64,000 nt of DNA from Promineifilum sp019695075 (GTDB lineage Bacteria; Chloroflexota; Anaerolineae; Promineifilales; Promineifilaceae). Where the stretch lies: assembly GCA_026129185.1 (NCBI GenBank), contig JAHCIO010000015.1:1-64000 (forward strand), written 5' to 3'. Shown here one piece after another: positions 56,423-64,000 of the stretch; the stretch's first letter is position 1; each line of letters opens with the position of its first letter. The notes below the pieces were generated by a model. That model did no database searches and was not told the origin of the DNA. It worked only from the letters and a program-made list of their open reading frames with translations. The translations under genes were made by a program, and so were the position numbers.

Positions 56423-57673
56423 CTACTCGCCACCCGCCGCCGGTCGCTCGTCGCTTGCCGGCCTCAGCCACACGCTGACGTGCTCCGGCTCCATCGTCTC
56501 CTGAATCACCCGCACCAGCTCGGCCGTCAGCCGGTCGAGGTCGGTTTCGTCCCGCGCGGTGGCGGCGAAGCCTTGCAGCACTTGGGCCGCGTTGTACTTG
56601 CGGCGGTAGAAGCGGCGGTCGATCCAGGCCTGCACGCGGTGGCGCAAGGGTAGGAAGAGGGCGGCGATGAGCAGGGTCGAAAGAACGGTTGCCGGCGTAG
56701 AGTTGCCGGTCAATGGAGTAACGAGACGTTGCAGAACAATGATGCTGCCGAAGTAAACAAGCAATAGCAGACCGGTTAGAATGGCATAACTGACCGTCCG
56801 ACGAATGACGAGGTCAATGTCCCAGAGCTTGTAGCGGGCGATAGTCACGGCCAGGATGACGCCCGGCAGCGCCTGCCAGGCCATGTAACTAATGACGGAG
56901 TAGGTCAGGCGCGGATTCGACTCGTCGACAATCCCGGCCCCGTCTATGAGGACTTTGATCATTGACGGGATCACGAGCATGGCGAAGCCAAAGACGAGGA
57001 ACTTAACCTGCTGCTGCTCGTGATGGGTGGCGTGTCGGTAGCGCCAGGCAAGGGAAACCACCGCCCCAAGCATCAGGATCAGGGGGACTATCAGGATGGC
57101 AGTAGAGAGTTGATCTGTGTAGGCGGCCACGCGGGCACTATACAGGGGATTTGGAGAGGAGCCGGCGCCGTATACCTCAGATGGAATGAACACCGTGAGA
57201 GTGAGAACCGCCAGACCCATCACGACCAGAACACCAACAAACAAGGGTAGCCTGAACCGTGCTGGAACAACTCGACCGGTTGGAAACGTATAGAGCAAGA
57301 TGACCAGCGCCGAAAAGCCGACGCCGAAGAAGTACCACTGGTAGAGGAGGGTCATCAGCATAGAGACAGTGGGCATTCCCCAATCAATCGGCTGCGACCA
57401 GCCCAGGACGCCCACGCCCCAAAGGAGCAGCAGCGGCCCGCAGGCATTGTCCGGCACGCGGCGCATCACAAACAGGGCAATACCGATTGTGAACAGCCCA
57501 TTCAAGGCTGATAGCCAGCGCCCGACCACTGTCGCGCCCGAGGTAAAGATGCCCGGCGCAGTGGGTGTCAATAACAGCCCGGCCAGGATGACGGCCGCGT
57601 AGACCAGCGCCGGGATAGCAGCCCAGCGCAGAAGCCGGTTCATGCGATCTCCGGCAGGTTTTGAATCGGCCAT
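56423..57673 (-). CDS. Sensor-kinase-like membrane protein lacking a kinase domain (paralog 2)
   Basis: 416 residues from ATG 57673. Many helices, with RYKLWDIDLVIRRTVSYA and the tail RRFYRRKYNAAQVLQGFAATARDETDLDRLTAELVRVIQETMEPEHVSVWLRP. It parallels the 47677-48969 gene in architecture, and the tail is nearly identical in DNA sequence to the adjacent fragment at 57679-57924. It has no kinase domain. Confidence 0.8.
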   Translation of the reverse strand: MADSKPAGDRMNRLLRWAAIPALVYAAVILAGLLLTPTAPGIFTSGATVVGRWLSALNGLFTIGIALFVMRRVPDNACGPLLLLWGVGVLGWSQPIDWGMPTVSMLMTLLYQWYFFGVGFSALVILLYTFPTGRVVPARFRLPLFVGVLVVMGLAVLTLTVFIPSEVYGAGSSPNPLYSARVAAYTDQLSTAILIVPLILMLGAVVSLAWRYRHATHHEQQQVKFLVFGFAMLVIPSMIKVLIDGAGIVDESNPRLTYSVISYMAWQALPGVILAVTIARYKLWDIDLVIRRTVSYAILTGLLLLVYFGSIIVLQRLVTPLTGNSTPATVLSTLLIAALFLPLRHRVQAWIDRRFYRRKYNAAQVLQGFAATARDETDLDRLTAELVRVIQETMEPEHVSVWLRPASDERPAAGGE

Positions 57674-57678
57674 ATCGT

Positions 57679-57924
57679 TCACGCGTTTCGATAAGGTTTG
57701 GTGTTGGCAGTCTGTCGTCGGTCTTCCGTCGGCCTCAGCCAGATGCTCACAAACTCCGGTTCCATCGTCTCCTGAATGACCCGCACCAGTTCGGCCGTCA
57801 GCCGGTCGAGGTCGGTCTCGTCCCGCGCGGTGGCGGCGAAGCCCTCCAACACCCAGAAGACACGGGCGACGCGCAACCATCGTGGCGGACGGTCAGCAGA
57901 CGATTCAAGCCCTTCAGCAGTCAT
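57679..57924 (-). pseudogene. Remnant of a third paralog, C-terminal tail only
   Basis: 81 codons: a short unrelated start (MTAEGLESS), then VLEGFAATARDETDLDRLTAELVRVIQETMEPEFVSIWLRP. The membrane part is gone. The tail DNA is close to identical to the last ~110 bases of the adjacent full-length gene, suggesting a deleted tandem duplicate. It could still be translated as a small protein. Confidence 0.72.
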
Positions 57925-58229
57925 ACTACCCAGTATAGAGGCCGATCGTCTCCTGATCGTTACGAACTCTCGCGGCCGTACTACCAAGTCTCTCTGGATT
58001 ATGAGCAAATTCGCAGGGCGTGAGGAATCGGCTAAGATAGCAATCCTGTAAGTACCTTTGTAAGGTTCGGTCTATACAATGTGTACTAGGGCATTCTGTG
58101 CTGCCGGAGTGCCCCGTTACCCACCATCGTCGCGTTGCCTCTTCGTTGCGTTTCGCCGGAGGGGACGCTCGGCGATGGATTGGGCCAGTCAACTTCCCAA
58201 TATCTTAGTGGATTGGAGGAATTCCCCAA
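57925..58229. other. Intergenic region before the 5'-nucleotidase
   Basis: About 300 bases with no convincing gene on either strand. TATACAAT (58073-58080) could be a -10 box, but no -35 fits. GGAGG near 58215 is the ribosome site of the downstream gene. Confidence 0.5.
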
Positions 58230-59930
58230 ATGAACGTGCGTTCTCTGCGTCGTTTCCTTCCCCTGGTGCTCGTGGCCGTGGCGATGGTGTTGCTCGTCCT
58301 CACCATCGGGCCGGCCGCGGCCGGCCCCTCCCCGGAGGGGCGGATGGTTCCCATCCAAATCCTGGCCGTCAATGACTTCCACGGCGCTCTCTTGCCGCCC
58401 GGCACGATCGCGACGCCCACCGGCAACGTCCCTGCCGGCGGCGCTGAGTACCTGGCCACGTGGATCAAGACCCTGAAGGCCACCAACCCCAAGACCGTCG
58501 TCGTCTCGGCCGGCGACATGATCGGCGCCAGCCCGATCCTGTCGGCTCTGTTCCACGACGAGCCGAGCATTGAGACCTTCAATGAGATTGGCCTGGACTT
58601 CAATGCCGTTGGCAACCACGAGTTCGACGAGGGCCTGACCGAACTGCTGCGCATGCAGAAGGGCGGCTGCCACCCGGTCGACGGCTGCGCGGACGGCGAT
58701 CCCTTTGGGGGCGCGGACTTCCGCTATCTGGCCGCTAACGTGTTCTATGAGGGCACGAACCGGACGATCTTCCCGCCCTACGGCATTCGCACCTTCAGTG
58801 GCATCAAGGTCGCCTTCATCGGCATGACCCTCGAGGGCACGCCGCTCATCGTCTCCCCGTCCGGTGTTGCCGGCCTGGAGTTCAAGGATGAGGCCGACAC
58901 GGTCAACCGTCTGGCGAACCTGCTCAAGAAGCGTGGCGTTCAGGCGATCGTTGTACTCGTCCACGAAGGTGGCTTCAACTCCGTCGGCACGGAGTACAAT
59001 GCCTGCCCCGGCATCTCCGGCCCGATTGTCGACATCGTTGAGCGGACGACGGATGAGGTTGACCTGTTCATCACCGGCCATACTCATCAGGCTTACAACT
59101 GCGTCATCGACGGCCGCGTCGTCACCAGCGCCGCCTCCAATGGTCGCCTCGTGACCCGCATCAACATGGAAGTGAGCCGCAAGACGAAGGACGTCACCTC
59201 GGTCACGGCCGAGAACATCATCGTCACCCAGAACGTGGCCAAGGACCCGGCCATCACCGCGCTCATTGCCAAGTATGACGCCGTTGCCGCGCCGCTGCGC
59301 AACCGCATTATCGGCTCTATCACCGGCGACATCACCCGCGCCGCCACCCGCGGCGAGGAGTCGAGCGTCGGCCGTCTCGTGGCCGACGCCCAACTGGATG
59401 CGACCAACGACGCCAACAATGGCAACGCCGTGATCGCCTTCATGAACGCCGGCGGTCTGCGCGAGGACTTCATCTACAGCGAGATCACTGGCACGGAGCA
59501 GCCCGGCGAAGTTACCTTCGGCGAGATGTTCCAGGTGCAGCCGTTCGGCAACAGCCTGGTGACGATGGACATAACCGGCGCGCAGATCGAGACGCTGCTG
59601 GAGCAGCAATGGTCGACGCAGCCGAACCCCGGCGGCAAGCTGCTGCAAGTCTCCGAGGGCTTCACCTACGCCTACAGCCAGAGTGCGCCCATAGGTGACA
59701 AGGTCGATCCGGCCAGCATCAAGCTCAATGGCGTGACCATCGATCCGAACGCGACCTATCGCGTGACGGTTAACAGCTTCCTGGCCGACGGCGGTGACGG
59801 CTTCGCCGTGCTGCGCGAGGGCACGAACCGTCTGGGTGGCGCTGTGGACACCGATGCGCTTGAGGCCTACTTCGCGGCCCACTCGCCCGTGTCGCCCGTC
59901 CTGACGCCGCGCATTACCATTCTGCCGTAA
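58230..59930 (+). CDS. Secreted 5'-nucleotidase (UshA-type metallophosphatase)
   Basis: 566 residues. Signal peptide 1-32. N-terminal metallophosphatase: ILAVNDFHGAL (metal Asp and His), SAGDMIGASP, NAVGNHEFDEG, TGHTHQAYN. C-terminal substrate domain: VAFMNAGGLREDF, TFGEMFQVQPFGNSLV, YRVTVNSFLADGGDGF. It hydrolyses extracellular nucleotides to nucleoside and phosphate. No LPXTG or other anchor is seen. A bidirectional terminator follows at 60003-60038. Confidence 0.95.
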   Translation: MNVRSLRRFLPLVLVAVAMVLLVLTIGPAAAGPSPEGRMVPIQILAVNDFHGALLPPGTIATPTGNVPAGGAEYLATWIKTLKATNPKTVVVSAGDMIGASPILSALFHDEPSIETFNEIGLDFNAVGNHEFDEGLTELLRMQKGGCHPVDGCADGDPFGGADFRYLAANVFYEGTNRTIFPPYGIRTFSGIKVAFIGMTLEGTPLIVSPSGVAGLEFKDEADTVNRLANLLKKRGVQAIVVLVHEGGFNSVGTEYNACPGISGPIVDIVERTTDEVDLFITGHTHQAYNCVIDGRVVTSAASNGRLVTRINMEVSRKTKDVTSVTAENIIVTQNVAKDPAITALIAKYDAVAAPLRNRIIGSITGDITRAATRGEESSVGRLVADAQLDATNDANNGNAVIAFMNAGGLREDFIYSEITGTEQPGEVTFGEMFQVQPFGNSLVTMDITGAQIETLLEQQWSTQPNPGGKLLQVSEGFTYAYSQSAPIGDKVDPASIKLNGVTIDPNATYRVTVNSFLADGGDGFAVLREGTNRLGGAVDTDALEAYFAAHSPVSPVLTPRITILP

Positions 59931-59945
59931 CGTCTAGCCTCCCCT

Positions 59946-59993
59946 AGACCTCAGAGGTCGGGCCGCAGGGCCTTAGAGACCTCTGAGGTCTAA
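59946..59993. repeat. GACCTCAGAGGTC inverted repeat
   Basis: Two arms AGACCTCAGAGGTC and GACCTCTGAGGTCT, each almost self-complementary, separated by ~20 bases. It precedes the terminator between the convergent genes. Confidence 0.75.
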
Positions 59994-60002
59994 CCCATAA
60001 CC

Positions 60003-60038
60003 AAAGCGCCGGAAGCCACAAGTGGTTTCCGGCGCTTT
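60003..60038. terminator. Bidirectional terminator
   Basis: Stem AAAGCGCCGGAA with TTCCGGCGCTTT, and an inner CCAC-AAGTGG pair. A-rich on the left and TTT on the right, so it can work for both the nucleotidase (+) and mccB (-), whose stop codon is directly adjacent at 60039. Confidence 0.85.
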
Positions 60039-61652
60039 CTACATCCGAAAGACGCCATAACGCGGCGGCCCACTGCTGACATAATCCACGTTATGGGCCA
60101 CCGACAGGCCAACGCTCAGGGCCATGCGCGTGTCGCGCGGGTCAAGAATGCCGTCGTCCCACAGGCGGGCGGTGGCGTAGTAGGGCGACGACTCGGCCTC
60201 GAACTTCTGCCGGGTCATCATCTGCATCATGGCAATCTGGTTGGCGTCGGGCGCGATGCCGCGCTTGCGGGCCTGCTCCTCCTGGACAATAGCCAGCACG
60301 CCGGCGGCCTGCTCGCCGCCCATGACGGCCACGCGGCTGTTGGGCCAGGCCCACAGGAAGCGCGGGTCCAGCGCCCGGCCGCACATGGCGTAGTTGCCCG
60401 CGCCGTAGCTGCCGCCGACGATGACCGTGAATTGCGGCACGGTCGAGGTAGCCACGGCGTTGAGCATCTTGCTGCCATGCTTGATGATGCCGCCCTGCTC
60501 CGCCCGCGCGCCGACCATGAAGCCGGTGATGTTCTGCAGGTAGATCAGCGGTGTCCGCGTCTGGTTGCATAGCTGGATGAACTGGGCGGCCTTGTTGGCG
60601 CTGTCGCTGAACAGCACGCCGTTGTTGCCCAGGATGCCCACCGGCCAGCCGTCGAGGTGGGCGTGGCCACAGACCAGCGTCGCGCCATAGTCGGGCTTGA
60701 ACTCCAGAAAGCGCGAGCCATCCACCAGCCGGGCGACGATCTCGCGCACATCATAGGGGATGCGTGGATCGGCGGGGATGATGCCCAGCAGTTCGTCGGG
60801 GTCATAGGCCGGCGGCTCCGGCGCGACGCGGTGGGCCAGGGCGGCGGCTGGCTTGGCCCGCGGCAGCTGGGCGACAATGAGCCGGCCGAGGCGCAGCGCG
60901 TCGGCGTCGTCCTCGGCGGTGTAGTCGCTCAGGCCGGAGGTGTGGGCGTGCATGGCCGCGCCGCCGAGCGTCTCGTCGTCGCTCTCTTCGCCGATGGCCA
61001 TGCGCACCAGCGGCGGCCCGCCCAGATAGACGGCCGCCCGCCCGCGCACCATGACCACGTAGTCGCTCATGCCGGGGATGTAGGCCCCGCCGGCGGTGGA
61101 TGAGCCGAAGACCAGCGACACCTGGGGGATGCCCGCGGCCGACAGCCGGGCCTGATTGGCAAACGTCCGCCCGCCAAGGATGAAGACCTCGTCCTGGTAG
61201 AGCAGGTTGGCCCCGGCCGACTCGACCAGGGAGATGCATGGCAACCGGTTCTCGAAGGCGATTTGCTGGGCGCGCAACGTCTTTTGCAGCGTCATCGGGT
61301 AGACCGCGCCGCCCTTGACCGTGGCGTCGTTGGCGAAGAGCAGGCACTCCACGCCGCTGACGAGGCCAATGCCGATGATCTGCGACGCGGCCGGCGACTC
61401 GCCGTTGTACATCCCCTCGGCCGCCAGCGGCGAAAGCTCCAGGAAGGGCGTGGCCGGGTCGAGCAGCAGCTCCACCCGCTCGCGCGGCAGCAGCTTGCCG
61501 GCGGCGCGGAACTTGGCCGCGCCGCGCTCGCCGCCGCCGGCGCGGGCCTTGGCCTGCCGCTCGCTCAACTCATCCACCAGCGCCAGCATGGCGGCGCGGT
61601 TGGCGGCGAAGTTGTCGGAGTGCGTAGAGAGAATAGATTTGAGAACGTGCAT
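60039..61652 (-). CDS. mccB: Methylcrotonoyl-CoA carboxylase beta subunit
   Basis: 537 residues, the usual MCC beta length. Motifs: FELSPLAAEGMY near the start, LFANDATVKGGAVYPMTLQK, LVESAGANLLYQDEVF, FGSSTAGGAYIPGMSDY, ILGNNGVLFSDSANKAAQFIQLC, YLQNITGFMVGARAEQGGIIKHGSKML, VGGSYGAGNYAMCGRA. Both crotonase halves and the Gly oxyanion residues are intact. It would work with MccA (48966-50960) to carboxylate 3-methylcrotonyl-CoA in leucine breakdown; a geranyl-CoA form cannot be excluded. Confidence 0.92.
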   Translation of the reverse strand: MHVLKSILSTHSDNFAANRAAMLALVDELSERQAKARAGGGERGAAKFRAAGKLLPRERVELLLDPATPFLELSPLAAEGMYNGESPAASQIIGIGLVSGVECLLFANDATVKGGAVYPMTLQKTLRAQQIAFENRLPCISLVESAGANLLYQDEVFILGGRTFANQARLSAAGIPQVSLVFGSSTAGGAYIPGMSDYVVMVRGRAAVYLGGPPLVRMAIGEESDDETLGGAAMHAHTSGLSDYTAEDDADALRLGRLIVAQLPRAKPAAALAHRVAPEPPAYDPDELLGIIPADPRIPYDVREIVARLVDGSRFLEFKPDYGATLVCGHAHLDGWPVGILGNNGVLFSDSANKAAQFIQLCNQTRTPLIYLQNITGFMVGARAEQGGIIKHGSKMLNAVATSTVPQFTVIVGGSYGAGNYAMCGRALDPRFLWAWPNSRVAVMGGEQAAGVLAIVQEEQARKRGIAPDANQIAMMQMMTRQKFEAESSPYYATARLWDDGILDPRDTRMALSVGLSVAHNVDYVSSGPPRYGVFRM

Positions 61653-61676
61653 TGTCCAAGTACTCGGTCTTAACCG

Positions 61677-62666
61677 CTAAACGTTTGCGCTTGATCTCGA
61701 AAGTATTCGCAGTAAACGTTTGAGAAGTACAACCTGTGCCTGTACAAGCTCATCATCCAACTCTGTTGCTCTGCGTGTTTCGACAAGTGGGTGAATGAGG
61801 TTGCGATAGTCACGCAGAATATCGGCCTGGCGTTTTGTATCTTCATCGATTAGCTTACACAAGTGGGCTACAGCTATGAGTTCCCAAAGCTTCCAATCTT
61901 CTATTTGCTTCTGGCTTTTGGGGAATTGGCGCGAATAGGTTGCTACAGCATTTAGTTCAATATCTTTCAATACTGACACCAGCGTTGCTTCCATAATTGA
62001 GCCACACAAGATTAGTGCACTCTTTCGGGCGTTGATGTCAATAAGCTTAGATAGCTCTTGATAATCTCGTGCTAGTAGCACCCTCAAATCCAAAGACGTG
62101 ATGAAGTCCCAAGTTTGTTCGGGTAAGTTAGAGCTAGGAGAAATCTGTAACAACTCAGCTTCAATGAGAAGCGCCCTTGCAGCCTGTATGTTTTTAAGTG
62201 CTTCCTGGAGGTCTTCAATATCGGCACTAAACATCACAATGGCGAGTGCGCTCCTTTCCGTTTTTTCATCTGCAAGTACAGAGGCGGTAGAAGTGGCATA
62301 CGTAAGGATGCCGTCATCTAGTTGAGCATGCATACGTTCTAGTCTACGTATCGAGGTACGAATATCTATAGTCTCTTTTATAGGCTGCCAATTAAGGAAG
62401 CGTACTAATATAGAGGCGTTGCGAGTAGAGAGGTATTGCAGTGATTTTCTAATAGCTAAGCATTGCTTCCGACAATCATCTAGGAGATCAGTATATCTTT
62501 TTAATTCTACAAATATTGCAAGTCCGGTATCAGTGCCTGCCTTTCCTACGGAAATTGCTTGGTGCGTTAATGAGGAATCTAACCTGCTTAAACGCTTGAT
62601 TGCCTCGTCCAATTCGAACATGGCACTGGCGAGCCCGCTTTGAAGTAAGTACTTGTCTGCTGGCAT
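61677..62666 (-). CDS. HEPN-like protein of unknown function
   Basis: 329 residues, lower GC and different codon use from its neighbours. The N-terminal two thirds are alpha-helical and partly coiled. The C-terminal part contains RKSALILCGSIMEATL and then RDYRNLIHPLVETRRA, a plausible HEPN RxxxxxxH ribonuclease signature (Arg to His). No known family recognised with confidence. It lies at the start of a toxin-antitoxin cluster, consistent with stress or phage-defence roles. Confidence 0.65.
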   Translation of the reverse strand: MPADKYLLQSGLASAMFELDEAIKRLSRLDSSLTHQAISVGKAGTDTGLAIFVELKRYTDLLDDCRKQCLAIRKSLQYLSTRNASILVRFLNWQPIKETIDIRTSIRRLERMHAQLDDGILTYATSTASVLADEKTERSALAIVMFSADIEDLQEALKNIQAARALLIEAELLQISPSSNLPEQTWDFITSLDLRVLLARDYQELSKLIDINARKSALILCGSIMEATLVSVLKDIELNAVATYSRQFPKSQKQIEDWKLWELIAVAHLCKLIDEDTKRQADILRDYRNLIHPLVETRRATELDDELVQAQVVLLKRLLRILSRSSANV

Positions 62667-62755
62667 GTGTCTACTACCCTACATGACGTCAAACTCATCA
62701 CGATAGTGGCGTGTGAAGGTAGTCATATCACGAAAAGGCAGTTCGAGTATGAGGC

Positions 62756-62971
62756 CTAGTCTTGTTTCCTAGAGCAGTTCCTTATGATTGTGATAACTTT
62801 TTCGATTTGCGGTTCCTCGCCAGGTTCCCACCCGTGATACTCGCGCCGAATTTCCTCTAGCGCGGCGAGACGGGCGCCGGGTGGTTGGGATAGCCAGTAT
62901 TCAAGGTCGGAGCCTTGCTCGCTGATGCGCATCTTGTGATAGACGATGGCGATTTGTCTTGGCTTGTCCAT
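62756..62971 (-). CDS. Small REYHGW-type protein, nucleotidyltransferase companion type
   Basis: 71 residues from ATG 62971 (AAGGAA just upstream). DLEYWLSQPPGARLAALEEIRREYHGW and EKVITIIRN match a family of small proteins that usually precede nucleotidyltransferase-type toxins or antitoxins (recalled, not checked). No nucleotidyltransferase follows here; the next gene downstream is the HEPN-like protein. Confidence 0.6.
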   Translation of the reverse strand: MDKPRQIAIVYHKMRISEQGSDLEYWLSQPPGARLAALEEIRREYHGWEPGEEPQIEKVITIIRNCSRKQD

Positions 62972-62978
62972 AATTTCC

Positions 62979-63281
62979 TTACGCCACATAGGGCTGGATT
63001 GCGTCAATTACCTCGGCTTCTTCCTGCTGAGCGTGATACAAGTCCCACCGCAATTGCAGGTTCATCCAGAACCCGGCCGACATGCCGAAGAAACGTGCCA
63101 ACCGCAGCGCCGTGGCCGGTGTGACGCCGCGCTTGCCATTGATGATCTCATTGATGCGCTGGTAAGGAACGTGTATCGCTTCGGCCAACTCACGTTGCGT
63201 GAGATTCATGGGCGTCAAGAACTCCTCCAACAACATCTCGCCAGGGTGGGTAGGCAATCGCCCGGAAGGTAGACGAATCAC
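62979..63281 (-). CDS. HigA-family antitoxin (HTH), no adjacent HigB
   Basis: 100 residues. PSGRLPTHPGEMLLEEFLTPMNLTQRELAEAIHVPYQRINEIINGKRGVTPATALRLARFFGMSAGFWMNLQLRWDL is the typical HigA/VapA-like XRE fold. A cognate HigB would normally precede it; instead another antitoxin gene lies upstream. It may have lost its partner or work with the RelE-type toxin two genes upstream. Confidence 0.9.
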   Translation of the reverse strand: MIRLPSGRLPTHPGEMLLEEFLTPMNLTQRELAEAIHVPYQRINEIINGKRGVTPATALRLARFFGMSAGFWMNLQLRWDLYHAQQEEAEVIDAIQPYVA

Positions 63282-63307
63282 GGCTTTACCAGTAAATGGA
63301 CTAATTC

Positions 63308-63598
63308 CTAGACTAACTCCATGAACACCTCTGGGTGCTGATCTGCAATTCTCAAAAGTGACTTGGCTGGGCCACTCGGCTCCCGACGGCCCTGCTCCCA
63401 GTCCTGGATAGTTCGCACACTGACACCCATCAGCCCAGCAAATGCGGCTTGCGACAGCTTCAGACGACTTCGTATTTCCTCGGGGGGAGCGTGATGTTTC
63501 AATTCACGCATCCGTAAGCCCTGAATTTCGCCACGTTTAAATGCTTTGATCTCTCGAATACCTTCGAGAATTTCAAGGCCGATATCACGCTCAGTCAT
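63308..63598 (-). CDS. XRE-family antitoxin (NadS/HigA2-like)
   Basis: 96 residues. HTH region IRSRLKLSQAAFAGLMGVSVRTIQDWEQGRREPSGPAKSLL. Its start overlaps the toxin stop by 8 bases, so it is co-translated with the RelE-type toxin (toxin first, antitoxin second, the HigBA order). Confidence 0.9.
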   Translation of the reverse strand: MTERDIGLEILEGIREIKAFKRGEIQGLRMRELKHHAPPEEIRSRLKLSQAAFAGLMGVSVRTIQDWEQGRREPSGPAKSLLRIADQHPEVFMELV

Positions 63599-63902
63599 GT
63601 CCGATTTCCTCCGCGATCTGTTTCAGAATATGGGAAGATATGTTCTCGCGCTCGTTCTTGCTATACATGGTGAGCAACCAGATTTCATCTTTTGACACAC
63701 GCCAGTAATAAATCACTCGCAACCCTCCGCTTTTGCCTCGGCTGGTCATTGCCCAACGCAGCTTTCTGACACCACCTGTACCTTGTACGACTTGGCCTGC
63801 ATCTGGACGCTCTAGTAGAAACATCTGGAGTCCCAGATACTCGTCGTCAGTTAAATAACCCACGACACGCTTGGTGAAGGCCGAAGTCTCAATGAAGACC
63901 AT
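63591..63902 (-). CDS. RelE/HigB-type mRNA interferase toxin
   Basis: 103 residues. YLTDDEYLGLQMFLLERPDAGQVVQGTGGVRKLRW and GKSGGLRVIYYWRVSKDEIWLLTMYSKNERENIS match the RelE-like HigB-2 group. Arg/Lys and Tyr residues in the last block are expected for ribosome-dependent mRNA cleavage. It is the first gene of the operon driven by the promoter at 63918-63947. Confidence 0.9.
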   Translation of the reverse strand: MVFIETSAFTKRVVGYLTDDEYLGLQMFLLERPDAGQVVQGTGGVRKLRWAMTSRGKSGGLRVIYYWRVSKDEIWLLTMYSKNERENISSHILKQIAEEIGHD

Positions 63903-63917
63903 AGAACCACCTCAGTA

Positions 63918-63947
63918 ATTATACGGCATTGCCGTATATCTTGTCAA
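63918..63947 (-). promoter_or_regulatory. Consensus promoter with built-in operator for the RelE/HigA operon
   Basis: TTGACA (63942-63947), 18-bp spacer, TATAAT (63918-63923), both perfect, 15 bases before the toxin start. The perfect inverted repeat TATACGGCA-T-TGCCGTATA (63920-63938) fills the spacer and overlaps the -10 box: a likely site for the antitoxin complex to repress its own promoter. Confidence 0.88.
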
Positions 63948-64000
63948 CCATGCTTGTGCTTGTGGGTGCGATTACTGATGGTGTATGGCAAGAGAGAATC

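Noticed and set aside
58086..59882. Long minus-strand ORF (598 codons)
   Set aside because: Mirror of the 5'-nucleotidase gene; no motifs, and the plus strand is clearly the coding one.

Overview
The window is GC-rich chromosomal DNA with mostly short intergenic gaps, many ATGA or GTGA overlaps between co-directional genes, and Shine-Dalgarno sites of the AAGGAG type. Standalone membrane proteins ending in a conserved tail, cyclase-AAA-TPR giants, secreted proteins with Thr/Pro tails, Uma2 nucleases and several acyl-CoA carboxylases together suggest a filamentous Chloroflexota (Anaerolineae/Ardenticatenia-like). This assignment is inferred from gene style; no rRNA or other phylogenetic marker is present. 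No tRNA, rRNA, CRISPR array or transposase was seen.

Layout. 1-12.5 kb: a ferrochelatase cut by the window edge, an APH(6)-like kinase, a PNPOx-like/beta-barrel pair, GNAT enzymes, a large cyclase/NB-ARC/TPR regulator, VOC and YtkA/FixH-like proteins, an ECF sigma/anti-sigma pair, 3-methyladenine glycosylase, and decayed cargo (a truncated sigma factor and an amber-mutated nucleotidyltransferase). 12.5-19.3 kb: an NAD-linked formate dehydrogenase locus (fused NuoEF-like diaphorase, FdhD, NuoG/HoxU-like Fe-S subunit, molybdopterin catalytic subunit), interrupted by a Uma2 gene and a HicB gene fused to a HicA remnant. 19.4-33.6 kb: TPR and HD proteins, MazEF-type toxin-antitoxin, ATP-grasp, a NatAB-like ABC exporter, a lipoprotein hydrolase, a secreted metallopeptidase, a second cyclase-AAA-TPR giant and a DUF4405 membrane operon. 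33.8-43.7 kb: MauG-like dihaem peroxidase, DUF123, a 1441-residue secreted pullulanase, a ROK sugar kinase, tandem VOC, and an integral membrane protein. 44-61.6 kb: two biotin-dependent carboxylases. One is a three-gene PccB/AccC/BCCP operon. The other is a MccA/MccB-type enzyme whose genes lie about 9 kb apart, with an acyl-CoA dehydrogenase and an F420-type oxidoreductase between them, consistent with leucine/branched acyl-CoA breakdown. UshA-like 5'-nucleotidase, VapBC-type and DUF433/DUF5615 cassettes lie in the same stretch. 61.7-64 kb: a visibly lower-GC island with a HEPN-like protein and RelE/HigA-type toxin-antitoxin genes under a self-overlapping promoter/operator.

The most unusual property is the intergenic DNA. 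At least a dozen imperfect hairpins are built from tandem 7-bp (sometimes 8-bp) units, in several unrelated sequence families, some with a conserved palindromic core. They abut stop codons so closely that nine genes terminate inside them. One family gives the same Arg-Gly end to three unrelated proteins, one copy caps a truncated sigma factor, and two copies sit in frame inside the ROK kinase gene. A second candidate novelty is the AccC-like protein of the three-gene carboxylase, in which residues normally essential for biotin carboxylation are replaced, while the MccA copy nearby is canonical.
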